Of a stretch of DNA of 64,000 nt, positions 35,489 through 46,179 are shown piece by piece. Origin of the DNA: Gossypium raimondii. Its lineage: Eukaryota; Streptophyta; Magnoliopsida; Malvales; Malvaceae. The notes beneath the pieces are model-generated. The model had not been told where the DNA came from. It did not search any database and worked only from the letters and a program-made list of their open reading frames with translations. Numbering within the stretch: position 1 is the first letter of the stretch; every line of letters starts with the position of its first letter. The translations under genes were made by a program, and so were the position numbers. Location of the stretch: positions 12,174,160 to 12,238,159 of the forward strand of contig NC_068571.1 in the NCBI RefSeq assembly GCF_025698545.1, read 5' to 3'.

Positions 35489-36243
35489 TTAGTCGATGCC
35501 TTGCATTTTCCTAAACATCAAGACGAACTCATACACTTTCTCAGGGGGTGGAACTACTTTGGCGACGCTCTCTCTTTGCAAACACCTCTTCATCCAATTC
35601 GAAAACTTGGGGCACTCGGCCTCCACCGTAAACCCGCCGATCTTCTCAACGGCAAAGAACCAGCTCGTTAGAGGGATTAATATGATGTCAACGAACCCAA
35701 ATGTGGTGCCAATGAAGTAATCTTTGTCCCCTAAGGCTTCTTCTAACTGCTTCAATATCTCTATGAACTCCTTTTTAGCTTCCACTGGTACCTCTCCTTT
35801 GCTTCTCCATATATTACCGCATGCGTCAAATACCTGACCCAACTCGCAATATGTTGTTATCAAGGATGGACCATAAATTAGTTAACCCAACAAGTTAAAA
35901 GAATTAGTCATATATATATAAGCACCTTTTTGTCAATGAAATCAGCCCAAAAGCGTGCCTGAGCTCGGCCATATGAACATGGCGGGAGCAGTGGAGGGGA
36001 AGACCAGGTTTCATCGATGTAGTTAACGATGATAATGGACTCGCACAAGGGTTTTCCGCCGTGGAGGAACACCGGGACTTTCTTGTAAATGGGGTTTGAG
36101 CTGAGCAACAACTCGCTTTTGCCGCCAAATAAGTCCTCGGCTTGAGCTTCATATTCAAGGCCTTTCTCATTCAAAGCAATCTTAACCCTCATGCAAAAGG
36201 GACTAACCCAGCAGTCAAGAATAACAAGCTTTGCCTTTGACAT
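35489..36243 (-). CDS. GSTU: glutathione S-transferase, tau class
   Basis: Cytosolic dimeric enzyme that conjugates glutathione to electrophiles, typically in detoxification and stress responses. Exons (-): 35926-36243 and 35489-35833, GT-AG, 220 aa, the normal length. The N-terminal thioredoxin fold has the tau signature LDCWVSPFCMRVKIALNEKG, with catalytic Ser14. KKVPVF (54-59) and the Glu68-Ser69 pair (CESIIIVNYIDETW) bind glutathione. The alpha-helical C-terminal domain begins after PYDRAxARFW-type text (CSYGRAQARFWADFIDKK) and includes GDKDYFIGTTFGFVDIILIP, ending FRKMQGID. The single intron sits at the position typical of tau genes. The ATG at 36241-36243 gives the standard N-terminus. 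The frame is intact and a TATA box lies about 80 bp upstream, so it is probably expressed. Confidence 0.95.
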
Positions 36244-36323
36244 CTTAATTTAGGAAGCTAGGTGATCTTCTCTCAATATTTTCTATTTGATTTGAAGTGG
36301 AGAAATCAGTGGGAATGTTGGAA

Positions 36324-36352
36324 ATTTATAGACCATGTTTTGTAGTGTGACG
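36324..36352 (-). promoter_or_regulatory. GST core promoter: TATA box and nearby TGACG element
   Basis: On the minus strand TATAAATT (36324-36330) lies about 80 bp before the GST start codon. A TGACG word (36348-36352, plus orientation), the half-site bound by TGA bZIP factors that often control tau GSTs, lies about 18 bp further upstream. A second TATA-like word (TATATAAA) is at 36388-36395. Function is inferred from position only. Confidence 0.5.
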
Positions 36353-36397
36353 AGGTTATCGAAGTTTGGATCTTGCAAGCAGTTGGTTTATATACAT

Positions 36398-37029
36398 AGT
36401 GATCATCAGCTTGTGTATATTATTACGTGCTCACAAGGTTTGTCCTTGACACACTACATTAATTGGAAGGTAGCAATAATAGATACCCGTTGTCCACAAC
36501 TAAAACGCTAATTAATGCACATTTTTGGATCAATGAAATAGAGTTTTGATGGGAATGAAATAGTACTATAATAAAATTAAATATATAACACTGATTTGGT
36601 TAGACGGAATGAAATGGAATGAGTATTGTAGTAATATTCATACATTTAGTTGAGATGAATAGATATGTAATAACAAAAAAGATACTCGAATGTAAATATA
36701 TCTTTTAATATTTTAATATATTTCTTACACCAATTTAATGTTAAAGAATAATATATTCTATCAAAGAATAATAATTTAACATAAAATATTTAAACAATAT
36801 TTTATATTAAATTATATTAAAATATTTTATTTTTATATTTTTTGAAACGTGGAAATAATATTTTATATTAAATTAATTTTTTTTTTTAGTTTCTCCATCT
36901 TCATCTTCGTTGGTTCGCTGTCTCCCCAAATTCATCTTCATCTTCATCTTCCTCTCCAACTTTTTTCCAGAATCCAATAGACCACTATCATTGCTGCTAT
37001 CTTCCGCCACCATCAGCCACCAATATGAA
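36398..37029. other. intergenic DNA with MITE-like AT-rich text
   Basis: 36530-36660 contains repeated GGAATGAAATAG / GGAATGAAATGGAATGAG words, introduced by TTTGGTTAGACG, in the style of short DNA-element ends. 36880-37020 contains a CATCTTCATCTTCATCTTCC microsatellite-like run. The minus-strand ORF at 36873-37145 is not conserved. Confidence 0.35.
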
Positions 37030-37320
37030 TTTATCCAAATTTTACGTTGAATGTCATTTTCGTATCGATACCGAAAAATATATCGATAATATTTTGTAAG
37101 TATTGATACTTTTTGCAAAGTATCGATAAAAACATGCTTGCTCAAATTCCTTCGAAGTCACAAGTTATTTTGGTATCGATACTGAAAAAGGTATCGATGA
37201 TTTTTCTTGAAGTATCGATACTTTTTGCAAACTATCAATAAAAATGTGTTTGATCAAATTCCTTTGAAGTCAGAATCACATTTTGGTATCGATGCTTTTA
37301 TAAGTATCGATTCGTTTTGT
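37030..37320. repeat. tandem repeat rich in GTATCGATAC palindromes
   Basis: About two and a half units of ~115 bp. TTTTGGTATCGATACTGAAA, then AAGGTATCGATGA, AGTATCGATACTTTTTGCAA and CAAATTCCTTCGAAGTCA, recur near 37055, 37170 and 37280 with substitutions. Many copies of the palindrome TATCGATA are present. Non-coding. Confidence 0.75.
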
Positions 37321-37339
37321 TAGGGAGCAGTTTTTCACT

Positions 37340-37575
37340 TGAGTCAAAAAAAAATTCATTGGATTTAAAACTATTTCACTCGATTTAAAATATTTTTCAC
37401 TTGGGTAAAAAAAAATTCACCTGATTTAAAATTGTTTCATTCGATTTAAAAAATTTTCACTTGATTTAAAATCGTTTCACTTGATTTAAATTGTTTTTCA
37501 CTTGAGTCAAAAAATTCACTCAATTTAAAACGGTTTTACTCGATTTAAAAAATTTCACTTGATTCAAAATTGTTG
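37340..37575. repeat. short tandem array, TTTCACTTGATTTAAAA units
   Basis: About 11-12 units of ~17-24 bp such as TTTCACTCGATTTAAAATAT, TTCACCTGATTTAAAATTG and TTTCACTTGATTTAAAATCG, some with the variant TTTTTCACTTGAGTCAAAAA. It follows directly after the GTATCGATAC array. Confidence 0.75.
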
Positions 37576-37962
37576 AAGAATTTTAAACTTGTCCCAAAAT
37601 ATTTCTAAGTGTTCAAAGTATTCTCTAAATTATTTGGAGACTTTAAAATAGGTTTTACTTTGAACTTCATTAATTCTTTGTTTAAAACCATCTTTATTCA
37701 AAAACATTTTATTTGTTATATCAAAATAATTTATCAAATAAAGCTTAGTACAACAATAACCTAGATCTACAAAGCTTCTGTATCAAAATTTCTCTTTTTT
37801 TTTTGTTTATTTTGTTTAATAGTATTGTTAAAGAGTGCTACTGTAAAAAAATTGTTAAAGAAGTAGCACCAACATAATCCAACCATCATCTCAGCATCTA
37901 AGTAACATAACAAACAAACCATGGCCAGCTTTCAAGAGTCCAATTACAATAGAAAACTCATT
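37576..37962. other. intergenic DNA, nothing recognised
   Basis: AT-rich, no ORF of note, no family similarity seen. Confidence 0.3.
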
Positions 37963-38182
37963 TACACATATACAAAAGTGATAATATTAGTATGACATAC
38001 TTCCATGTCATTATATCATCCTGCAATTACATACAAAAAGTTATATTACTCCACCACCACACTCGTTTAAACATACAAAAGTGACAACCTACAATTGCAT
38101 ACAAAAGGTTATATTAGTTCACCACCACATCCATTAACACATACACAAGGTGACAAGCCTCTATGGCATACAAAAAGTTATA
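37963..38182. repeat. tandem repeat, ~80-bp units x ~2.5, abutting an LTR
   Basis: CATACAAAAGTGACAACCTA, then CAATTGCATACAAAAGGTTA and TATTAGTTCACCACCACATC, recurs with changes at about 37970, 38070 and 38140. The last unit is cut by the start (TGTTGG) of the LTR at 38183. Confidence 0.6.
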
Positions 38183-39668
38183 TGTTGGAAAAAAATCCAA
38201 TTTGAAAACAGTTTTCTTGCACAACAGAAAATTAAAATTTTGAAAACCTACCCGGTTTGTGATATTTATAACAATAAGCCTTAGACCGAAATATTACCTA
38301 TGTTTTCGGATAAACGGATCCTTGATGTTTTTCGACTTTCAACCAAATGATCTTCTCCGCTATTCTCGTACCACAAACTGCTTCGAGTGTGGGTTCAAAC
38401 CAATTGAATCAAAATATAGAACTAGAAAAAGTTTTCTTTTCCTTTTGGGATGAAAATGTAAATTCTCTTCTTTAATAGAAACCGGTAGAATTTTTATTCT
38501 GGAAAAGTATATTTAATAGTTGAGAATAAAGTCTCTATATTTTTCGGCAGAGTAACAATCTCTCAAAATTGTATTCATAGCTCTACGAGTGCCATCTATT
38601 TATAGGAAGAGAAAGTATAACCCTTGTTGAATCGTAGAAGTTTATTTCAACTAGAAAAGCAACTTCCTACTTAGAGTAGGAGTAGGGTGGACGACATCCC
38701 CTAGTATTCCTACTACGGTTATCGCCCCTTCATATTCCATGAGGGGATTTTGGGCCTCTCTCACATCAGGTCCAATTACGAGTACTTCCCGAACTTTTTA
38801 ACCCAGTACTTTGTAATTTGATCCAACCCGATTCTGTTTTTCTATTTCCCAAAATAAAATTCAATATTTTATATTAAAAAAATTTCTCATTCCAAATTTA
38901 CCCCTGATAAAATTATAATGATTTTACCCCTAGTAAAATTTTTGAGAAAATATTTAAAATTTCACCACTCATCATGTTCACTATGACTGAATGGTTTGTT
39001 TTTATTTTCAGGCTTTAAAATAACTCAAAAACAAAAACACATTCTTCCGATCATTTCTAAGTAATCATGTACATTTGCAAATATATTATTTCTCATTTTC
39101 ATTTCCATTTCCATTTTGAGAAACCTACATTCATTTCCAAATGATTTAATTTCTCCTTTTCGGAGAAAACCATAATCATTCCTGAATGTTTCTCATTTCT
39201 CTATTTCTATTCATTATGTTCATTTCGATTCAAACACATAATTCATTTCTGGTTTCAATGAGTTAGCGGAAGAACCGATTAGACATATGTAATTAAGGCT
39301 CAAATGATTAATAATTAAGTTTCGGCTTTTCGCCTATTAATTATAAACTCATTTAGTCACGAAGTCATTCCACTATAGTATCGTGACTGAGCTCTCCCTA
39401 ACGACATGCCATTACGAAAGCAACTACTCAGTGCTCATCCAATGACCTTGTCATAGGTGTGTTACCCTATCCTTGATCTCTTTGGGATAATATTCATTCT
39501 CCTAATATGATCATATTTTATCTCATGGTAACCATTACATCTTCCTTCATGAAAAGTCAATTACTATTAAATAGTATTCAAGTCATTCATCGCAAGGATG
39601 AACAACTCTTGGCCACATTTACTTTTCATCAACCATGTAAAGTCAATGTGAGGATATCATTTACCCAT

Positions 39669-41144
39669 TGATACGAACCAGCCAACGGGCCTAGCTAACA
39701 TCAAACGTGATGCCCTCGAGCTCCCTATCGGACCAATTACTCGAGCTCGAGCTAAGCAATTTAAAGAGTCTTTATCGACTCTAGTTGAACAAGCTTGGGA
39801 GAAAGCTCCAAAGGAGCTGGACGAACCAACAAGAAGCATTTTCAACTTGCTGGAAGCTGAATTCAAATCAGCTAGCTCACTTAGCTAGCTAGGCTTAGGA
39901 CATCTTTATTTTAGCTTATTTAATTATGGTTGAGTTTACAACAGCTTGAATTACATTTATTAAATATGTCTTAGCCTATTAAATATTTATTTGTGTGATT
40001 TGTTTTTAAGTTGTTTTAAATTGTCTTAACAGGAATTAAAATAATTGGCTGGAACAAATACATGCACAGAACCGATTCCATGAAGCTCATTCAATATGGC
40101 GCATGTACTTGAAAATGCATAAATGTTGAGAGCTGATTCTTAGCTGAACATTCATGTACTTAGCCGATTCATTGAAGCCATCTAATGAGGAGCAATGTAC
40201 CTGGAGTATACATGAACAAAGGGAGCTATTATTCAGCCGAATATACATGTATCTAGCCGATACATTGTAGCTTATTAATGAAGTATGCATGCACCCGATT
40301 GTGCATGTACCTTGGGCTGTTTGGTGCATTTCTCTCGCCAAATGATGCATGAATTTTTGCTAAAGAATATGAGCTGAACAACTATCTTTTTAAGTGGTCA
40401 TTCGTTTGTTGTTGTTCACATCTACAAAACCGCATGTTCACACTTCAAGACCGATCAGTTGCCCACAAGTTCATTCATCAGCTGACCTTCCATTCAATGC
40501 ACCTACACTTCTCAAATCCATACACCAAATCAAGCTACATTTAGATCTTCTATCAACATAAATCAAGACCGAACAAGCATTGGCCCTTCACCAAGTTCAT
40601 TATTTTCAACTGAACATTAATTTAGCTTAATTATTTACTTTTAATGATTTTTGTCTATTCATCTGGTAATATTTCAGCCTATAAATAGTTTATCTTGTAA
40701 ACATTAGAAACAACTTTTGAACTTTGGACATTTATAAACTTGTGAGTTTTCACTCTCGTTTTTCTTTAAGATTCAACTTGACTTATCTAGTTAAACTAGT
40801 GGCGTCATCCTTGTTTCTTTTCTGAACTTATCACTCAACCGAGTGTGGCATTTAAACTTATATTGTTGGTTCCTATCTTGCTAGATAGTGGGTCACGATG
40901 CTATCCAACTATCCATCCTTTCACCTTGAAACTTATAAGATTCGGGTCATTAATTTCTATTAAGGGTTCTTTCTTGTTTTGAGTTCTTAATCCATCTTTC
41001 CCATCAACTATTTTTAATTTATCCGCTGCCTATTTTGGACTATCTTCTTAAAATTATACTTTTGCTAAACTAAAACGAGAACTACTTAATTTTCGATCGG
41101 GCATTCAAAAGACTCAATTACATCCCGTAAGCGAGTTCATATCA
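39669..41144 (+). mobile_element. gypsy LTR (family B) nested in LTR A, 5-bp TSD CCCAT
   Basis: It starts TGATACGAACCAGCCAACGG and ends GCGAGTTCATATCA, with short inverted ends TGATA(C/T)GAAC. CCCAT flanks it on both sides (39664-39668 and 41145-41149). The 1476-bp segment contains a TATA box (CCTATAAATAG, about 40678). Unusually, its first ~220 bp encode the C-terminus of a gypsy polyprotein. A related LTR lies at 54374-56028. As neither internal region nor second LTR is present, it is a solo LTR. Confidence 0.8.
39670..39888 (+). pseudogene. gypsy polyprotein C-terminal tail within the LTR
   Basis: The frame is open from the LTR start to TAG at 39886-39888. It reads DTNQPTGLANIKRDALELPI, then GPITRARAKQFKESLSTLVE and KAPKELDEPTRSIFNLLEAE. 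GPxTRARAKxFKEAL is the characteristic last motif of many plant gypsy polyproteins. The ORF is uninterrupted, so the LTR overlaps the end of gag-pol in this family. The minus-strand ORF over the same bases is a shadow. Confidence 0.8.
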
Positions 41145-41784
41145 CCCATGTCTCAGGGTATGAATTCCACTATTGTGAATGACGTTACGTACTATAGAAG
41201 TCGTACACCCAACGCGTATCAACTTTCGGTTTCTTATCTATTCAAACTCAGGCTTTTACTTACATCAAAGGACGAGTCGCACATACATAGTCCGTCATCC
41301 ATTTTGGATTTAGGTATGCCATGCTATGAATGTTACAAGTGAATAAATCCATAAACAGATTCAAGATCTATTCTGCTTGGATCTAGTCCGATGTACTATC
41401 AGTCCAGTTAGTCACATCAATGTCTCTATCTTCTAGAAGTCGTCCGCTCTGATGCCCAAGACAAGGCATCTCCCTAATTGGACTTGATAGACGGAATATT
41501 AAACTTTCAACCAATTTGCTCATTTTCGATTAGACTAAAGACATGTTTAGGTTCGTCTACTAATACATGTTGTCTTTCTGTATTACGACCCGACCACGTA
41601 ATACCGTTTAATATTAGTTAAACATTAAACTACCAATGAGCAACATTTGCTTCCATTTTGTTTTGTATGAAAAAGCCATGTAAGGACAATATAAAAAGTA
41701 TTAATGTAATTCATGAATAGTTTTATTAACTAATCTATTCAAAAAATTACAAGTGTACTTAGACAAAAATACTACACTGCAGTA

Positions 41785-42507
41785 GAAGAGAATCAGGTAA
41801 GTTTCTATGTTGACTCTTGTTTATTTGATGCTAGTACTTGTAGATTTGCAAGAGTGGCTGAAAGATGATGTTGTGATCCTTGAGGTTACAATATGTTATG
41901 TATGTGACCTTGTGTGTGATTATTAAAGTATGTTTATAACCATGCTAATGTTTAATAAGAATGATATGCATACTTGGTATAGACCTGTTGAGTTCAAGTA
42001 GGTCGATGTGAAGTATGGTTGCATCTGGATGTATGGATTGTGTATATGCGTCTTAGTAGCATGCAATACGATATGTTTAATATCGTCTAAAGAGGTCTAT
42101 ACCAATGTTTATAGTTAGTAGCATGCTAATGTTTATAGTTTCGATGGACCCCTTTAACGACTCTGCGGAGATAGACACAGACTCATCATGCTCAGATCCA
42201 CTCTTATCGGAACATATTGTATTGCATATTACTAAGACACATATACACAATCCTTGCATCCAGATGCAACCATACTTCACATCAAACTAGTTGAACTCAA
42301 TAGGTCTATACCAAGTATGCATATCATTCTTATCAAACATTATCACGGACATAAACATACTTCAATAATCACACACAAGGTCACATACATAACATATTGT
42401 AACCTCAAAGATCACAACATCATCTTTCAACCACTCTCTTACAGATCTACAAGTACTAGTATCATATAAACAAGAGTCAACATAGAGACTTATCTGATTT
42501 TCTCCTC
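41785..42507. mobile_element. foldback element with ~295-bp inverted arms
   Basis: The left arm 41785-42077 is matched by the reverse complement of 42210-42507 at high similarity. For example, CTATGTTGACTCTTGTTTAT, GATGATGTTGTGATC(C/T)TTGA, GTTACAATATGTTATGTATG and GAAGTATGGTTGCATCTGGA occur in both. The loop is about 132 bp (AGACTCATCATGCTCAGATC...). No transposase. It starts where the alignment of LTR copy A2 breaks off. It could be a long-TIR Mutator MITE or a head-to-head duplication; no target duplication was found. Confidence 0.8.
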
Positions 42508-44069
42508 AAAGTATATATCTATTTTTGGGTTGCTAACATAGAATCTAAGTTAATAGAAGTAACTCTTTGAAAAATAGCAATTACAACATAAATTTTCAAA
42601 ACACAATCAGTCAAAGACATGCTTTCCAAAATCAACAACAGGATCTCGATCAAATCTTCACATTCCAATGGTTGAATTGATTCATTCAGATCCAATATAA
42701 TCTTCTATAACCAAGGATTGGTTTCCATAGATAGACCATAGTATCTTTAATATAACAACACATTAACAAGTCTAAAGATTTTCTTCATTAAATTGTCAAC
42801 TCAAATAAGACAAATAATTTAATTGCCTCAGCGACAGCTCACAGTAGGCACTTCCAAGTGCCACTTAGCTTAACCAGCATGTCTTGCCTCCACAATTATC
42901 ACTTACCTTTATTCTATAATTACAACTTAACATAATTAATTTAAAATAACATACCTCTTTTACATTGTATTAGCCCGTACATCAGACTAGGATAAAAGCT
43001 AGTTTTTATATAAAAATCAAATTACTTATAAACAATTCTTTTTTTTGCGTTTTAAATAAGGAAAGTCAATTTGTAGGAAAAAGAAATATTTCCAATTATC
43101 AATTTTCATTGGTCAAACTTTTTTCCAAAAATAAAAGAAATAAAACATTTTTCGTGAGCTATTTTATATTAAAATAATACCCTTAATTAACCTATCAAAT
43201 TCAGATTAATAATATTGTGGACTGTCTTCATTCATAAAGAGTCAAACTTGCTTCGTTGGTTGACGTACAAAAATCTGGATTGGATGTAGCAGCCCATTGA
43301 GCCACGTAAAAAATAAAGGGCCCAAAGAAAGCCCATAAAAAACAAATGGTGTGTACTAAAAGTTCATGCATTTTAATCATTGAGTATGTCTTATATATTT
43401 ATGTAATGGAGCAAATAAATAATTTTTGTATATATTAAATAAAAAAATCCAATAATAGGGCGTAATTTTCTTTTAAAAAAATTGTATTGAGAAGCTTCCA
43501 ATCCCAGCTTAAAAAAATGTGTCCAATCATTGGGTGCCTTGAGATAAAAACTTTTAACTAATAAAAAAATCATATTTGTTTTTTGCAAAACTTCTCGACT
43601 CGAGAAGTTAATTTTATTTACTTTAATTTATTAAAATATAACCTCTAATTAGAGAATATTATTAAATCTTCCTAATAAATCATTAACCTAAAAATAATAG
43701 TTTAGTAATTTATATGCAAGAAATTAGTGACTCAATGTCCAATTGTATATATAAACTTTAATTTGGTACAATCATATATGCTAAACTCTAATTGTGATTC
43801 AAATATATACTTAGAAATTTAATTTTGATTTAACCATACACATTTAAATAAATACATAAATTTATTTTTATTAGATAAATATAATTATTTATGTATGCAA
43901 TATATAAATATACAATGATGTTGTATCAATAATTGTGTTAATAATTTGATCAAATAAAATTTCATGTATAAAATTACACAAAATCAAAGTTCATGTATAA
44001 AATTGCACATTAAACCATAGTTCATGTATAGTTTTGAGATTTATCTCTTTATCAACAATTAAGTTTATA
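42508..44069. other. intergenic DNA, nothing recognised
   Basis: AT-rich, with no ORF that resembles a protein family. The predicted minus-strand ORF at 43391-43588 is low-complexity. Confidence 0.35.
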
Positions 44070-44078
44070 TTTTTATAA

Positions 44079-44674
44079 GGGCTAACTACACCATTAGTCA
44101 CTAAACCATGAGTAAGTTTTCGTTTTGGTCACTTAACTACAAAAAGTTACAATTTGATCACTAAACTATTCGAAAGTTTTCATTTAAGTCACTGAGCTAT
44201 TCAAAAAAAATTATTTAAGTCACTAAACTATTCAAAAAAAATTATTTAAGTCACTGTGCTGTTAAGTTTTTTTTTTATTTAAATTCTATCAGCGAGCTCT
44301 AAGCGACAATTTGACGATCGATACAGTGGATCGGTACCCATCAACGAGTAGAAGAATATACCTTAGATCTAAGTCGATCTGACGGTCAGTATCAGAGATT
44401 AGAAAAAAAGTTGTTTGAATTTTGGTTCACAAATTCATGATGTCCAAAGCTGTTTCATGAAAAAAAAACTGAATTATAGAAAAGAAGGGAAAAGAGGGCT
44501 TTCGATTTGTGCAAGTAATGCGAATAGAGAAAGCCATATATCATTGATTTTAACAGCCTAGTAACTTAAATGAAAACTTTTGGATAGTTCAGTGACCAAA
44601 TGGTAACTTTTTTTAGTTAATTAACCAAAATGAAAAATTACCCATAATTTAGTTACTAATGGTTTAGTTTACCC
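44079..44674. mobile_element. Mutator-type MITE, 9-bp TSD TTTTTATAA
   Basis: The left end GGGCTAACTACACCATTAGT, then CACTAAACCATGAGTAA, is inverted at the right as GGGTAAACTAAACCATTAGT, then AACTAAATTATGGGTAA. Similarity runs about 130 bp inward. TTTTTATAA flanks it perfectly (44070-44078 and 44675-44683). The ends resemble those of the Pack-MULE at 19216-21228. The 596-bp element has a ~240-bp interior that is more GC-rich (CGACGATCGATACAGTGGAT-type text near 44310), possibly captured sequence, without a recognised product. Confidence 0.88.
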
Positions 44675-44710
44675 TTTTTATAAAGTATGAAATTAAATTA
44701 TAATAAATTA

Positions 44711-45215
44711 AAGGCATAATGCTAAATTCAACCATTAAAGCTTACACCTTTTATCAATTAGGCCTTTATTCTTTTTTTTAGTTAAATTTGGCCTCAACCT
44801 TTTAAAAAGAATCGATTAAACCGTTAACCTTAAAAGAAAAAGTTGAATTTGACTATCGACCTTTCAAAAAAGAGTGAATTACTATTTTTAATGGAAATAT
44901 TGACTAAAATGTTAATTTTTAAACATGGTAACTTGTATGGTAATCCATATGTACTTCATGCTAACTTTTTGAATTATTATAAAATTTTTAATTTTTGAAT
45001 ATTTTAATAATTTTTAAATTATTTATTAATGTACATATAAGACAAATAGTGTCATATTAGCATGAAGTACATGTAGATTACTTTGTGAATTGTCATGTCA
45101 ACTTTGTTAAAAAATAATGTTTTAGTTTACATTTTTATTTTTTAATTCAAAAATAATAAGGACCAAATTGAAAAATAAAAATAAATGAGGTTTTATAATG
45201 TGCTTTACTCAATTA
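44711..45215. repeat. foldback MITE-like element (AAGGCATAATG family)
   Basis: The two halves are imperfect inverted repeats around the centre near 45000. Left has GTAATCCATATGTACTTCAT then GCTAAC; right, reverse-complemented, has GTAATCTACATGTACTTCAT then GCTAAT, and further out ACTAAAATGTTAATTTTTAA versus ACTAAAACATTATTTTTTAA. The left border GGCATAATG recurs inverted at the right end of the next element. Borders are approximate. Confidence 0.55.
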
Positions 45216-46179
45216 TACATACAAAGATCAAAATGCTTTTATTTTTTCCAAATACATTAAAATGCATTTCTAGTGTAATTTAGGATTTGTTTATTGTTTG
45301 CAACCAAATTTTGAAGAATTGGAATTTGTTGGATTTTCATATGAATTTTATTTCGAGATTTATTTTAACTCTGATTATTCGAATATATATTATTTATCTT
45401 GTAATTTTTAAAGACATATATATATTAAAATTAAAATATAAAAGAAGATTGGAATGAATTGAAAGCATGTGGTGACCATGTGGGTGCAGTACGCTGGTTA
45501 AGGATTTGTCTTCTATTTAATTTAGCAACTTGATCATTTAAAACATGTTGTCGGTCGGTTCATGTGAGAATTAGAAGAAATCTGGCTGGAATCAATTCAA
45601 TCCATTTTAATACTAAACTCATTTTAGACATCTTTAAACCTTCTTCAAATTGTCTTTGTCTCTTTCAATTAAAGTCAATTAGTCAAATAGTTAAATTCTT
45701 TTAATTTTTGTATTATGCATAAATTTCGAATTTATTTTAATATTTTTAATCTCTATATTTTTAAAACTTTAAAATTTCGACCCTATTTAAATGTGAATTA
45801 ATAAGTTCATATTATCACATGTGTAATGTCATGTCAACTCGATCTTTTCACATAATACTCACAAAAAATCGTCATTTTAGTTAATAGATTTATTGGCTAT
45901 TATTTGAGTCAAGATTGAGAATTTTAAAATGCATGGATTAAAAATTATCAAATTGGAGACCATGAATTAAATTTACAATTTATACATAATACATGACTAA
46001 TAATCGAATTTGATTTGACAAATTTAACTATTACAATTTGGTTTAAAATTGAAATTTTAAATTTTAAAAATATAAAAACTAAAATTAAAAAAATATAAAA
46101 ATTAAAAACAAATATTAAATCCAAAACTTAGCCATAATAATATTAAAATTGGATAAAATAAAATAAATTAGCTTGCTTA
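45216..46179. other. intergenic DNA, nothing recognised
   Basis: AT-rich; no coding similarity. 45770-45830 resembles 30580-30630 (TTCATATTATCACATGTGTA-type text), suggesting an old dispersed repeat. Confidence 0.3.

Larger units (their letters stand above)
38183..41778. mobile_element. LTR family A (copy 2), interrupted by another LTR
   Basis: It starts TGTTGGAAAAAAATCCAA and aligns with 2482-4625 along its whole length, except for a 1.48-kb insertion at 39669-41144. Shared text includes CCCGGTTTGTGATATTTATA, CTATAGTATCGTGACTGAGC and TTAATGTAATTCATGAATAG. Alignment stops after ACAAAAATACTACACT (41778), about 18 bp short of the end of copy 1, so the 3' border and right duplication are missing. 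The nested insertion restores continuity (ATTTACCCAT | TCAGGGTATGAA). Confidence 0.75.

Noticed and set aside
37340..37575. CRISPR-like array
   Set aside because: Units are contiguous and degenerate with no unique spacers, in a plant genome; it is a minisatellite.
42077..42469. Short ORFs within the foldback element
   Set aside because: They run across arms and loop of an inverted repeat without conservation.
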